This document shows, piece after piece, positions 46,192 through 54,482 of a stretch of 64,000 bases of DNA. Source of the DNA: Planktothricoides raciborskii GIHE-MW2 (GTDB taxonomy: Bacteria; Cyanobacteriota; Cyanobacteriia; Cyanobacteriales; Laspinemataceae); NCBI RefSeq assembly GCF_040564635.1, contig NZ_CP159837.1, positions 2,111,001-2,175,000 of the forward strand, written 5' to 3'. Below the pieces are notes generated by a model, which saw only the letters and a list, made by a program, of their open reading frames with translations, did no database searches and had not been told where the DNA came from. Positions within the stretch are counted from its first letter, which is position 1, and each line of letters starts with the position of its first letter. A program made the translations under genes and the position numbers.

Positions 46192-46980
46192 GGGCGAAAT
46201 CTGGTTTATGGTTGATCGATCGGTTGCCAGTATAACCAGCGGAAAGTGTCACCAGCGAAAATGGAAATCTCCCTGAAATCCAGGGTTCTCCCACTCTCCG
46301 ATCATTTTTTCTTCAAAGTATAGACCAATTAGTCGTGACTTGATCGCTTAGATGACCGATCTGATATTTAGTTGCGACTTGTCCTGCATATTCTTGTCCT
46401 GCATAATTTTTTATCGCTTCTATGGCGTGAGTCGGTTTGGGACTTACAAATCTGCGGAAAACTGCGATCGCGAAGTCTATGGATTACACTCAAAAGATTC
46501 TACTTGATTCATCGGTGAAAACAGTGTTTGAGAATTGCTCCTCAGTGCCATCTAATCGTTGATAGTTATCACCTGACTGCCAGAAATTTTCCCGACTTTA
46601 GATATGTCAAAAACCGATTTAACTCAAATCAACCCTCCCGCAATTACCGATCGCACCTCAGATAGATAGCATTGATAACATTGACAACATTGATATTTAA
46701 ACCAGTTACTTAGAAAACACAGATTTTGGATGGTCAAACCATCACCTTTTGTTTGTTTAGGGTCGAACTCAAAGGCGATCGCCCGCTCCAGGCATCCGTT
46801 AACTTTTGTTAAATCTCTTTTACATTGTGTTTGGTGTATCCACAATTATGCTATAATCATCGGTGGTTTATCGATTTCGGTGCCAGATTTTGTTTTCAGT
46901 GACAAGCTTTTCGCTAATCGTCTCAACAGGCTGATCTCCGAAATCTCCATCTACAAAACCTTGATTTTTGGAGATAACAG
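46192..46980. other. Divergent intergenic region with the RRM gene leader
   Basis: Between the ABC operon (-) and the RRM gene (+). A promoter is suggested at 46852-46857. No gene is supported upstream of that point; minus-strand frames here are HIP1-rich and lack domains. Confidence 0.55.
46849..46857 (+). promoter_or_regulatory. Extended -10 promoter of the RRM gene
   Basis: TGCTATAAT gives an extended -10 element (TATAAT at 46852-46857). Transcription would start near 46864, leaving a leader of about 117 bases before the ATG. Long leaders of this type in cyanobacterial rbp genes take part in cold-responsive control. Confidence 0.55.
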
Positions 46981-47301
46981 ATGTCAATTTATGTCGGCAA
47001 CTTATCCTACAAAGTAACCTCAGAGGATTTAACTGCCGTATTTGCCGAATATGGAAAGGTGACACGAGTTCACCTGCCCACAGACCGTGAAACCCGACGT
47101 ATGCGCGGTTTTGGCTTCGTAGAAATGGAGTCAGACGCCCAAGAAGCAGCCGCGATCGATGCCCTCGATGGCGCCGAGTGGATGGGTCGTCAGATGAAAG
47201 TGAACAAAGCCAAACCTCCTGAAACCGGAGGATCTTATGGCGGTAGTCGTGGCGGTGGTGGCGGTGGTCGCCGCAAAGACAATTTCTCTCGTCGCAACTA
47301 A
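46981..47301 (+). CDS. RRM-type RNA-binding protein with glycine-rich tail
   Basis: 106 residues. RNP2 is SIYVGNLSY and RNP1 is RGFGFVEM, in a single RRM of about 80 residues. The tail is GSYGGSRGGGGGGRRKDNF. This is the cyanobacterial Rbp family, small proteins induced by cold and involved in mRNA metabolism and localisation. An ATAACAG leader precedes the start; a strong hairpin terminator follows at 47360. Confidence 0.93.
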   Translation: MSIYVGNLSYKVTSEDLTAVFAEYGKVTRVHLPTDRETRRMRGFGFVEMESDAQEAAAIDALDGAEWMGRQMKVNKAKPPETGGSYGGSRGGGGGGRRKDNFSRRN

Positions 47302-47359
47302 ATACTTCAATTGATCAAATCTTTAAAACAAGAAAATTACTGATTGTCAATTAATATTC

Positions 47360-47393
47360 AAAAGGGTTCAATCCGTCATGGTTGAGCCCTTTT
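47360..47393 (+). terminator. Rho-independent terminator after the RRM gene
   Basis: AAAAGGGTTCAA and TTGAGCCCTTTT form a stem with one mismatch and a loop of about ten bases, ending in a T-run. Confidence 0.75.
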
Positions 47394-47572
47394 AATCTTA
47401 TTGGTCATTGGTGGGGCCCGTACCCTTCCCGTTGCCCGTTCCCCTAACCAATAACCAACAACCAATAAATATAAGATTTTTTCTCAGCTTGATCTGGAAA
47501 ATTCACATTGCCTCGTACAATTAACTTGGCGGATTGCATGAATATATTGCATGAATATTAGGAGGCTACTGG

Positions 47573-47878
47573 ATGCCAATTGCCGTTGGAGTGATTCAAA
47601 CCGATGGGTTTCCCCCTGTTTTGGCCGCCGCCGATGCGATGGTTAAAGCCGGGCGAGTCACCTTAGTGTATTATGGCCTAGCGGAAAAAGCCCAGTTTCT
47701 GGTGGCAATTCGCGGCCCTGTTTCCGAAGTGAAGGTGGCGATGGACGCTGGAATTGAAGCCGGGAATAAGGTTGGTCCTGACAAGGTACTGACTCATTAT
47801 ATTGTTCCCAATCCCCCAGAAAATATCGTGTCGGTTTTGCCGATTGACTATACGCCTAAGAGTGAACCATTCCGATGA
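47573..47878 (+). CDS. ccmK3: Carboxysome shell hexamer protein CcmK3
   Basis: 101 residues, single BMC domain (PIAVGVIQTDGFPPVLAAAD to VSVLPIDYT). The pore-loop position reads EKAQFLVAIRGP, which lacks the KIGS loop of CcmK1/K2. The sequence pattern follows CcmK3, which forms mixed hexamers with CcmK4. A strong AGGAGG precedes the ATG. As in other beta-cyanobacteria this is a satellite ccmK3-ccmK4 locus, away from the main ccm cluster, which is not in the window. Confidence 0.92.
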   Translation: MPIAVGVIQTDGFPPVLAAADAMVKAGRVTLVYYGLAEKAQFLVAIRGPVSEVKVAMDAGIEAGNKVGPDKVLTHYIVPNPPENIVSVLPIDYTPKSEPFR

Positions 47879-48050
47879 TGGGGCAAAATTACGATCGCGA
47901 TCGTCCTCATCATCCTCATCATCCTCATCGGTGATTTCCTAGAAAATTTTTATCCGTGCGATTGCTACTTCATGTTTTGATAAAAAAAGCAGCGATTAGT
48001 TCGTACAATTATTCGTTGGCAACAAGTTCATTGAGTCAGGAGATTTAAAA

Positions 48051-48410
48051 ATGTCCCCACAACAAGCAGTTGGCTCCCTTGAAACGAAAGGGTTTCCCGG
48101 TGTTTTAGCGGCAGCCGACGCAATGGTAAAAGCAGGGCGTGTAACCCTGGTCGGTTATCTGCGTTGCGGTTCCGCTCGTTTTATGGTGGTGATCCGAGGA
48201 GATGTCTCCGAAGTGAAAACGGCTATGGATGCGGGAATTGCCGCCGCAGAAAATACTTTTGGTTCCGCCTTGGAAAGTTGGGTGATTATTCCCCGTCCCC
48301 ATGAAAACGTGGTGGCAGTTTTACCGATCGACTTTAGTGCGGATGTGCAAGTGTTCCGGGATGCGGTGGAAGGCATCACAATTCCAGGAAGACCCAGTAA
48401 TCGGCCTTAG
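48051..48410 (+). CDS. ccmK4: Carboxysome shell hexamer protein CcmK4
   Basis: 119 residues, single BMC domain (AVGSLETKGFPGVLAAADAM, VGYLRCGSARFMVVIRGDVS, WVIIPRPHENVVAVLPIDFS), with a CcmK4-type C-terminal extension. The pore segment LRCGSARF corresponds to the IRxGSARF of CcmK4. A CAGGAGAT site precedes the ATG. It lies 172 bp after ccmK3 and the two probably share expression; their ratio is thought to tune shell permeability. Confidence 0.93.
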   Translation: MSPQQAVGSLETKGFPGVLAAADAMVKAGRVTLVGYLRCGSARFMVVIRGDVSEVKTAMDAGIAAAENTFGSALESWVIIPRPHENVVAVLPIDFSADVQVFRDAVEGITIPGRPSNRP

Positions 48411-48528
48411 TTTAATTGATTGAGATTACTTTAACTGAGTTAGACTGGGGTGCCAGTAATAGAAACAATTAGCTTTCTTTGCAGATTCATGGCATTGGGA
48501 GCATTGCGATTATATCAAGATACCCGTA

Positions 48529-48596
48529 GGGGCGAAGCATTCGCGGATCTATCTCCACTACAAACCTTGCATTTGTCTACGCGAATGCTTCGCCTC
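48529..48596. repeat. Inverted-repeat element after ccmK4
   Basis: GGGGCGAAGCATTCGCG and CGCGAATGCTTCGCC enclose 34 bases. It resembles other GTAGGGGCG-type elements in the window, and sits between convergent ccmK4 and RDD genes. Confidence 0.7.
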
Positions 48597-48682
48597 TGCT
48601 CCCAGAGAATTTTGGGATATCGATCCCCAGGGCGGGATCTTGGCATCTTTGCCGACAAAGTTAACCGATATTTTTTTGCCAG

Positions 48683-49261
48683 TTAGTCGTTGCGATTTGA
48701 GCGACTCTGGGAAATTTGTTCTAGCCACCTTTGACCTAGGCGATACCATCGTTTTACTTTCAGATCCAAGGAGTAACCACGACGAGTGGCGCAGACGAAA
48801 GTCCCGGCAATGCGATCGTGGAATGCTTGCTTGGCAAAGGGATCGGTGTTGACTAGGCTACAGTCGATCGCTAGGGGTAATAAGAGGAATAATCCAATTC
48901 CGGATCCGGGGCGAATGTATTCTAAACCGATATAGACTAGAAGCACTTCGATGCCCATTAAGCCTTCTCGTTTAAATAAGTCCACCAGTTCTGGGACTCG
49001 GCCAAAACGAGTATCGACTACTTTCATGTCCAAAGCCCAGCGACCTAAGCTTTGGCCTTGATTCATGGTGACTAGAATGATTCGCATTCCTAGCCAGAGG
49101 AGCAAAAATAATAAGGCTTCATCAATACCGACTCCCGGTTCACTGCTGGAGGTGGCGAGGGAACTGACTAGGGACACCGCCCAGTAGTCAATGAATAAGG
49201 CAGCCCCTCGCCGCCATATCTGAACTTTTGGCAAACGGGCGATCGCTCGGTCATTATCCAT
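48683..49261 (-). CDS. RDD family membrane protein
   Basis: 192 residues with the family features RRGAALFIDYWAVSL (Arg and Asp in the first helix), a second and third hydrophobic helix (LLFLLLWLGMRIILV, GIEVLLVYIGLEYI), and GQSLGRWALDMKVVD. RDD proteins are small membrane proteins, some acting as ion exchangers. The last 30 residues are basic and soluble. No operon partner is apparent. Confidence 0.82.
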   Translation of the reverse strand: MDNDRAIARLPKVQIWRRGAALFIDYWAVSLVSSLATSSSEPGVGIDEALLFLLLWLGMRIILVTMNQGQSLGRWALDMKVVDTRFGRVPELVDLFKREGLMGIEVLLVYIGLEYIRPGSGIGLFLLLPLAIDCSLVNTDPFAKQAFHDRIAGTFVCATRRGYSLDLKVKRWYRLGQRWLEQISQSRSNRND

Positions 49262-49640
49262 AAAATATCCGCTGATCCGGTGAAGGGCGATTGCTAGTCG
49301 CTGGGAACCCCAAAAAATTTTTGAACTGAAGTCCGCGACTCAAATTCCTATTGTATGACAGGGATTCTGATGAAGCAACCGCTATATTTGACTATATTTT
49401 AATTTTAAATTTGTTTACCTTCGCCGATTTATGGGCGGCGGCTGATGATTTTTTGTTTTGGACGGAAATCGGTTTTACACTAAGAAGTGGTGAAGGCTAG
49501 ATCTTTTCCAGGAATTCGTGAGGTGGCGCGATTCTAAGAAGCGGCTTCTGAAAGGGAATCGAGATTGCGCCCCTCGGCGAAGGAAAAAATAGACTGGTTG
49601 AGGTTTCGCCCGATCCATTGATTTCAATACATAGAAAGCC
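49262..49640. other. Divergent intergenic region upstream of sdhB
   Basis: It holds the upstream regions of the RDD gene and sdhB. No repeat or RNA gene was recognised. Confidence 0.5.
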
Positions 49641-50684
49641 ATGCTAGTCCTGTTTAAGGTCATTCGGCAAAATCAAAACTCCGCCCCCAGAGTTCAGAGT
49701 TACACTCTCGACGTGCAACCGGGCAATACCATTCTCGACTGTCTTAATCGGATCAAATGGGAGCAAGATGGCACCCTGGCGTTCCGAAAGAATTGTCGCA
49801 ATACGATTTGCGGCAGTTGTGGCATGAGGATTAATGGTCGTCCTGCCCTTGCTTGTAAAGAAAATATTGGCGCTGAACTGGAAAGACTGCAAAATATTGC
49901 CATTGCCGAGCAAAGTGCCAGGGAAAATGGAACATCTGTGAGTTCCCCCAGTATTCCAGAAATTACGATCACACCAATGGGCAATATGCCCGTGATTAAG
50001 GATCTGGTGGTGGATATGACCAGTTTCTGGAATAATCTCGAAGCGGTGGAGCCTTATGTGAGTACGAAGGCGCGTCTGGTGCCAGAACGGGAGTTCCTCC
50101 AAACTCCCGAAGAACGCGATCGCCTCAATGATATGGGTAACTGTATTCTTTGTGGTGCTTGTTATTCTGACTGCAATGCCAGAGAGGTGAATCCCAATTT
50201 TGTTGGGCCCCATGCTTTGGCGAAAGCTTACCGAATGGTGGCGGATAACCGGGATGCCAAGACCGAAGAGCGCTTAGAAACTTATGATAATTTAGAAAGC
50301 GGGATTTGGGCTTGCACCCGTTGCTTTAATTGCAATTCTGCTTGTCCAATGGAAGTGTCTCCCCTGGATCAAATTAGCAAAATTAAAGGGGAAATTCTGG
50401 CTCGCAAGGATGCCAGCGCCAGTCGGCCCGTGCGTCACCGCAAAGTGTTGTTAGAACTGGTGAAGCAAGGGGGTTGGGTGGATGAACGGAAGTTTGCGGT
50501 GATGGTGATTGGTAACTATTTCCGGGATGTGAAAGGTTTACTGAGTCTGGGACCCGTGGGGTTACGCATGGTGACAAACCGGAAGTTTCCCTTGACTTTT
50601 GAACCGTCCGCAGGCACCGAAGAAGTGCGATCGCTGATTTCATCAGTCCAAGAATTAGAATCAAAATCCGATCCAAAAGTTTAG
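49641..50684 (+). CDS. sdhB: Succinate dehydrogenase/fumarate reductase iron-sulfur subunit
   Basis: 347 residues. The plant-type [2Fe-2S] site is CRNTICGSCGMRINGRPALAC; the [4Fe-4S] and [3Fe-4S] sites are CILCGACYSDC and CTRCFNCNSACPMEV. The protein is about 80-100 residues longer than E. coli SdhB, as usual for cyanobacterial SdhB proteins. It passes electrons from the flavoprotein subunit to plastoquinone in the thylakoid membrane. No sdhA is next to it, as is common in cyanobacteria. Confidence 0.93.
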   Translation: MLVLFKVIRQNQNSAPRVQSYTLDVQPGNTILDCLNRIKWEQDGTLAFRKNCRNTICGSCGMRINGRPALACKENIGAELERLQNIAIAEQSARENGTSVSSPSIPEITITPMGNMPVIKDLVVDMTSFWNNLEAVEPYVSTKARLVPEREFLQTPEERDRLNDMGNCILCGACYSDCNAREVNPNFVGPHALAKAYRMVADNRDAKTEERLETYDNLESGIWACTRCFNCNSACPMEVSPLDQISKIKGEILARKDASASRPVRHRKVLLELVKQGGWVDERKFAVMVIGNYFRDVKGLLSLGPVGLRMVTNRKFPLTFEPSAGTEEVRSLISSVQELESKSDPKV

Positions 50685-50712
50685 GACGCATTAGGAAACA
50701 TTAGGAAACATT

Positions 50713-50904
50713 ATGAGTTCAGAAAAACCCTCTAAACCAGCGATCGAAACTGAAGAGTCGGCGATCGAACCAGATCCTGCCTTTGGTTGGAATCTCTATG
50801 CCGAACGCATCAATGGCCGATTTGCCATGATTGGGTTTGTCGCACTATTGGTCTTAGAATTCTTCACTCACCAGGATTTCTTTACCTGGGTTGGGTTGCG
50901 CTAA
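50713..50904 (+). CDS. High-light-inducible protein (Hlip / small CAB-like protein)
   Basis: 63 residues with the chlorophyll-binding motif AERINGRFAMIGFVALL in a single transmembrane helix. Such proteins dimerise, bind chlorophyll and carotenoid, and protect photosystem assembly intermediates under strong light. It starts 28 bp after sdhB, so they may be cotranscribed. Palindromic repeats follow. Confidence 0.93.
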   Translation: MSSEKPSKPAIETEESAIEPDPAFGWNLYAERINGRFAMIGFVALLVLEFFTHQDFFTWVGLR

Positions 50905-50917
50905 TTCCGCAGAAAAC

Positions 50918-50985
50918 ACCCAGAAACCCGATTTCTTCAAGAAACTTCAAAAAACCCGGTTTCTTTAATAAACCGGGTTTCTGAA
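50918..50985. repeat. Three degenerate AGAAACC-GGTTTCT palindromes
   Basis: Variants CAGAAACCCGATTTCT, AAAACCCGGTTTCTTTAA and AAACCGGGTTTCT follow the Hlip gene. They could act as a terminator for the sdhB-hlip unit. Confidence 0.65.
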
Positions 50986-51029
50986 TATTTTATCTGGTAA
51001 TCGGTTATAAATTGCTTCAGATTACAATC

Positions 51030-51818
51030 ATGTTTCAGCGATATGAATCCAGCGGGCAGATCATATATCATGGTGAGGCTACCCAGATATTAGCACAAGA
51101 AATTACCTCAGAATCTATTGACCTAATTTTTATCGATCCTCCTTATAATATCGGCAAACAATTTGCTAATTTTACTGATAAATGGGCATCGGAAGCAGAT
51201 TATTTAGAATGGGCTTATCAGTGGCTTGATGAATCCATTCGGGTGTTAAAGCCGAACGGCACTTTATATTTAATGGCAAGTACCCAAGCCATGCCCTATT
51301 TTGACCTTTATTTGAGAAAAAAATTAACCATTCTCAGTCGCATCGTTTGGCATTATGATAGTTCGGGAGTTCAGGCCAAAAAATATTTTGGTTCTATGTA
51401 TGAACCCATCCTGCATTGCGTGAAAAATAAGCAGGACTATGTTTTTAATGGGGATGCGATTAAGGTAGAAGCAAAAACCGGGGCAAAACGCAAGTTAATT
51501 GACTATAGAAAAGCGATTCCCACTCCTTATAATAGCGAAAAAGTTCCGGGCAATGTGTGGAATTTTCCTCGCGTCCGCTATCGCATGGCGGAATATGAAA
51601 ATCACCCATCCCAAAAGCCAGAATCTTTACTAGAAAGAATTATTTTAGCCAGCAGCAATGAAGGGGATTTGATTCTCGATCCTTTTGCCGGGACTTTTAC
51701 CACTGCCGCTGTAGGGAAGCGTTTAGGACGCTGTTCGATTAGTATCGAGTCTCAGGAGGAATATTTAAAGATTGGTTTAAGACGGGTTTTCGAGGTAGAT
51801 AAAACCCCGGTTTTTTGA
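51030..51818 (+). CDS. DNA methyltransferase, beta class (N6-adenine or N4-cytosine)
   Basis: 262 residues from the ATG at 51030; an upstream TTG would add six residues. Motif IV DPPYNIG comes near the N-terminus and the AdoMet motif I DPFAGTFTTAAV near the C-terminus, the circular order of beta-class enzymes. The target-recognition region lies between (about 110-190). No restriction gene of matching type adjoins it on the same strand; the neighbouring R-M system has its own C5 methyltransferase. It may be one of the solitary methyltransferases common in cyanobacteria. The target site cannot be read from sequence. Confidence 0.88.
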   Translation: MFQRYESSGQIIYHGEATQILAQEITSESIDLIFIDPPYNIGKQFANFTDKWASEADYLEWAYQWLDESIRVLKPNGTLYLMASTQAMPYFDLYLRKKLTILSRIVWHYDSSGVQAKKYFGSMYEPILHCVKNKQDYVFNGDAIKVEAKTGAKRKLIDYRKAIPTPYNSEKVPGNVWNFPRVRYRMAEYENHPSQKPESLLERIILASSNEGDLILDPFAGTFTTAAVGKRLGRCSISIESQEEYLKIGLRRVFEVDKTPVF

Positions 51819-51865
51819 AGGAATTACAGAAACCCGGTTTCTTTAAGAAACCGGGGTTTTTTTCT
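51800..51865. terminator. Palindrome pair serving as shared terminator
   Basis: AAAACCCCGGTTTTTT (about 51801-51816), AGAAACCCGGTTTCT (51828-51842) and AAGAAACCGGGGTTTTTTTC (51845-51864). They lie between convergent methyltransferase and restriction genes, and the T-runs suit termination in the plus direction. Confidence 0.6.
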
Positions 51866-51877
51866 TAGGCGATCGCG

Positions 51878-52606
51878 CTAAATTGCTAAATCTAAAGGTA
51901 AATCGCTAATGTCCCTTAATCTGTTACCATTTACCAAAATTTTGAGCATCTCTGCCGCATCTTCCCAGTTACCACGATCCACCGCCGCCATTAACTCATA
52001 AAGGCCAAAATGGTAAACACAGTCGATATCTCCAGTCCCCAGGGCAATTGAAGCAATTCGACTGGGCAAAGGTTCGGCGGTCACGACGACAATATGAAGC
52101 GATCGCCCCTTTCTATTTCTGATTAAGTTCAGTGCTTCTGTGCGGGAATTTTGGCTGCGATCGCTGCGAATTGTCCATTTGCAGGAAATACTGGCATGGA
52201 GAAGAGGACTTTGATTATTTTTCTCCCGCAAACTGGCATAAGTCACCGATTCATCGTCTAATAAGTTGCAATTTTTATTGATAAAATTATCAGCTTCTGG
52301 CAGGCGAAACAGGACAATATCTGGTGTAATCATGTAATCGCTTCCCAACGCCGCCGCAATTTCTGGATTAGAGCGATCCGCCCGATCCAAAATCAGTAAA
52401 TGGGCATATTGTTCAAACTGGGAAATAAATAATTTTTGGCGTTTGCCTACTGTCTCTATTTGCCAATTTCCTGGTCTGAGATGATTGATATGAGAAAAAC
52501 AATCTTTAACGAATTCAAGCACTAGATCCTCAAATAATTTCCCAGATGTTTGTCCAGATACATCTTCTACACTGATGTCACACGAACCCAATATTTGTGT
52601 CATCAT
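51878..52606 (-). CDS. NgoMIV-family type II restriction endonuclease, main part (N-terminus cut off by a stop)
   Basis: 242 residues. The sequence SISCKWTIRSDRSQNSRTEA and LNLIRNRKGRSLHIVVVTAE, with DIVLFRLPEAD and GTGDIDCVYHFGLYEL, is that of NgoMIV-type enzymes (recognition GCCGGC in the type member; catalytic Asp in PDIVLF and Lys in SCKW). The frame continues upstream for 44 more codons to an ATG at 52741 that overlaps the methyltransferase stop, but a TAA at 52607-52609 interrupts it. Full length would be 286 residues, that of NgoMIV. Translation may restart at the ATGATG directly after the stop, giving an enzyme without its first helices. Confidence 0.85.
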   Translation of the reverse strand: MMTQILGSCDISVEDVSGQTSGKLFEDLVLEFVKDCFSHINHLRPGNWQIETVGKRQKLFISQFEQYAHLLILDRADRSNPEIAAALGSDYMITPDIVLFRLPEADNFINKNCNLLDDESVTYASLREKNNQSPLLHASISCKWTIRSDRSQNSRTEALNLIRNRKGRSLHIVVVTAEPLPSRIASIALGTGDIDCVYHFGLYELMAAVDRGNWEDAAEMLKILVNGNRLRDISDLPLDLAI

Positions 52607-52741
52607 TTATTGAGCAATTTCACAGCTAATTTTGCTATGTTTATCGGCAAAGCTAGGAACATTTGAATTCCGCAAACGCACAATATTTCTAAGGACATCG
52701 TTATGAAATTTTTTTCTTGCTTCAGAAAAATAAGCACTCAT
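52607..52741 (-). pseudogene. Detached N-terminal segment of the NgoMIV-type endonuclease
   Basis: Codons MSAYFSEARKKFHNDVLRNI to ISCEIAQ followed by TAA (52607-52609). The ATG overlaps the TGA of the C5 methyltransferase gene by four bases (ATGA at 52738-52741), a coupling that marks this as the natural start of the nuclease gene. It is in the same frame as the main part. A sequencing error cannot be excluded. Confidence 0.7.
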
Positions 52742-53910
52742 ATCACCTTCAACTCCTCTGGAAAACGATTATTTTCTAACGGAGCATTTATCCCCACCAA
52801 TAAACTATACACACAATCGGCAATTTTTGCCGCTAATAAAGGCGGGACTGCATTGCCAATTTGTTTGGCAATTTCTATTTTGCTACCGCAAAATACAAAG
52901 TGGTCTGGAAATGATTGTAATCTCGCTGCTTCACGATGGGTGATCGGTCGATGTTGTTCTGGATGTAAGTAACGTCCTTTTTCAGGTTTAAAGAATTCAG
53001 TTCTGATAGTGACGCTCGGTTTATCCCACCACAAACGACCAAATAAATCAGTCCCACCGGATTTTTTTCTCAACCAACATTCTGGGGTTAATTCTGGGGC
53101 AAGACGTTGTAAGTCAAAGCGGTTCATTCCTTCTTTAGGAATGGCTTGGTAACGGGCTAAACTCAAGGGAGTTGGGTTTCGGCCAAAGTGCAAATTTAAT
53201 GGTGGGGGAAATTTGTTAATTTCTGTGCTTTCTGGGGCAGGTAAATCAGCGATCGCATCCCTGACCGTTTGCCAATATTTCGGTTTACTCACATAGCCAT
53301 TATCGCAATCAAACAGGGAAAATAAAACTCTTTCTGCTGGATTATAGTGAGTTTTTAGTGGCGGAAAAAAATGCGCTGGATCTGTAAAACGACAACCAAT
53401 AATAAAAGCTCTATATCGCAACTGCGGCACTCCAAAATCTGCGGCACATAATTTTTGCCAAGCAAGTTTAAATCCCCTATCATTTGCCTCACGCATTATT
53501 TGTTCGTGTTCCCAAGAACCCAATAATTCCGGCACATTTTCCATGACAAATGTGTCAGCATTTGCCCGCTCGACCACTTCCATAAATGGTCGCCATAGTT
53601 CTTTTCTTTCGTCAGTTTTGCGCTTTTTATTGAGCAAGCTAAATCCTTGGCAAGGAGAGCCACCGATCACTACATCGGCTTTGGGAATCTGCATTTTTGA
53701 ATGATTCAAGATATCAACGATATCACCTAAGACACAATGGTTGCCAAAGTTAGCGTTATAGGTAGCAACGGCACTTTTATTATTGTCATTTGCCCAAACA
53801 GGTTGAAACTTATCCCTTAAATTAGGGTTGTGAGTGAACCCCAGGGTAAAGCCTCCTGCCCCGGAAAATAGGTCAATGATTCGGTAGCGACAAGTCTGGT
53901 TAATTGCCAT
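52738..53910 (-). CDS. DNA (cytosine-5-)methyltransferase of the type II R-M system
   Basis: 390 residues with ordered C5 motifs: I DLFSGAGGFTLGF, IV GGSPCQGFS with the catalytic Cys, VI VMENVPELL, VIII QLRYRAFIIG, and IX/X REAARLQSFPDHF with GNAVPPLLA. It should methylate a cytosine within the site cut by the nuclease gene that overlaps its 3' end; GCCGGC is inferred from the NgoMIV family. All catalytic motifs look intact, so host DNA is probably still methylated even if the nuclease is dead. Confidence 0.92.
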   Translation of the reverse strand: MAINQTCRYRIIDLFSGAGGFTLGFTHNPNLRDKFQPVWANDNNKSAVATYNANFGNHCVLGDIVDILNHSKMQIPKADVVIGGSPCQGFSLLNKKRKTDERKELWRPFMEVVERANADTFVMENVPELLGSWEHEQIMREANDRGFKLAWQKLCAADFGVPQLRYRAFIIGCRFTDPAHFFPPLKTHYNPAERVLFSLFDCDNGYVSKPKYWQTVRDAIADLPAPESTEINKFPPPLNLHFGRNPTPLSLARYQAIPKEGMNRFDLQRLAPELTPECWLRKKSGGTDLFGRLWWDKPSVTIRTEFFKPEKGRYLHPEQHRPITHREAARLQSFPDHFVFCGSKIEIAKQIGNAVPPLLAAKIADCVYSLLVGINAPLENNRFPEELKVI

Positions 53911-54061
53911 TAGTTTCAGCGATATAGGTTAATTCGTGATTACATTTTATTTTAGCTTTACGGCGATTTTTTTTCAATTTATGTCATAAGATTATCTATA
54001 TTTCTCCGATATAAAAAAAGAAACCCGGTTTGGTAGGAGTTACCGGGTTTGTAGGACACGA

Positions 54062-54415
54062 TTAATCAGTTTGTTCAGGATTTTCTGCGGCTAATTCAGA
54101 TAGCTGCTGATGCATAAACTCTTGAAATTCTCCTAAAGAGGCGATCGTAATTGCCCGCTTATGCAGAATTTTTAGCACTCCCTCATTGTTGATTTGATTA
54201 ATCGTCTCTACCAAAGACTCTGGCACCGAATCAAATCGAGTTTCCAGAATTTCTATTACAGATTCTCGACCCTTTTCTAGAATTCCTTCTTGCCGTCCTT
54301 CGGCCAATCCTTCTTGGCGTCCTTTTGCGATCGCAAAGCGTTCCAGGGGAGTAATGTAAGGCATTTTCGTATCCTCCTCATAATTTGTCATTTCTAAGGT
54401 GAAAGATTGCTCCAC
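54062..54415 (-). CDS. C-terminal part of a split Rpn-type (PD-(D/E)XK) nuclease/putative transposase
   Basis: 117 residues from a GTG. LEMTNYEEDTKMPYITPLER FAIAKG-type text and the RQEGLAEGRQEGILEKGRES repeats are the usual end of cyanobacterial Rpn/DUF4351-like proteins, which normally continues directly from the part encoded at 54429-55139. A palindromic repeat lies between the halves. Translation of this half on its own is doubtful. Confidence 0.6.
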   Translation of the reverse strand: MEQSFTLEMTNYEEDTKMPYITPLERFAIAKGRQEGLAEGRQEGILEKGRESVIEILETRFDSVPESLVETINQINNEGVLKILHKRAITIASLGEFQEFMHQQLSELAAENPEQTD

Positions 54416-54482
54416 AGAAACCGGGTTTTTATCCAGCTAGTCTGTTTCGGCATGAGCATCTATTAAAAAACCCGGTTTCTTT
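54416..54482. mobile_element. Palindromic repeat pair inserted in the Rpn-type gene
   Basis: GAAACCGGGTTTTT at 54418-54431 and AAAAAACCCGGTTTCT at 54465-54480 flank 33 bases. The conserved protein alignment breaks exactly here: WMM before, EQSFTLEM after. The inserted codons read TKETGFF and then end in a stop (54429-54431). Confidence 0.7.
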
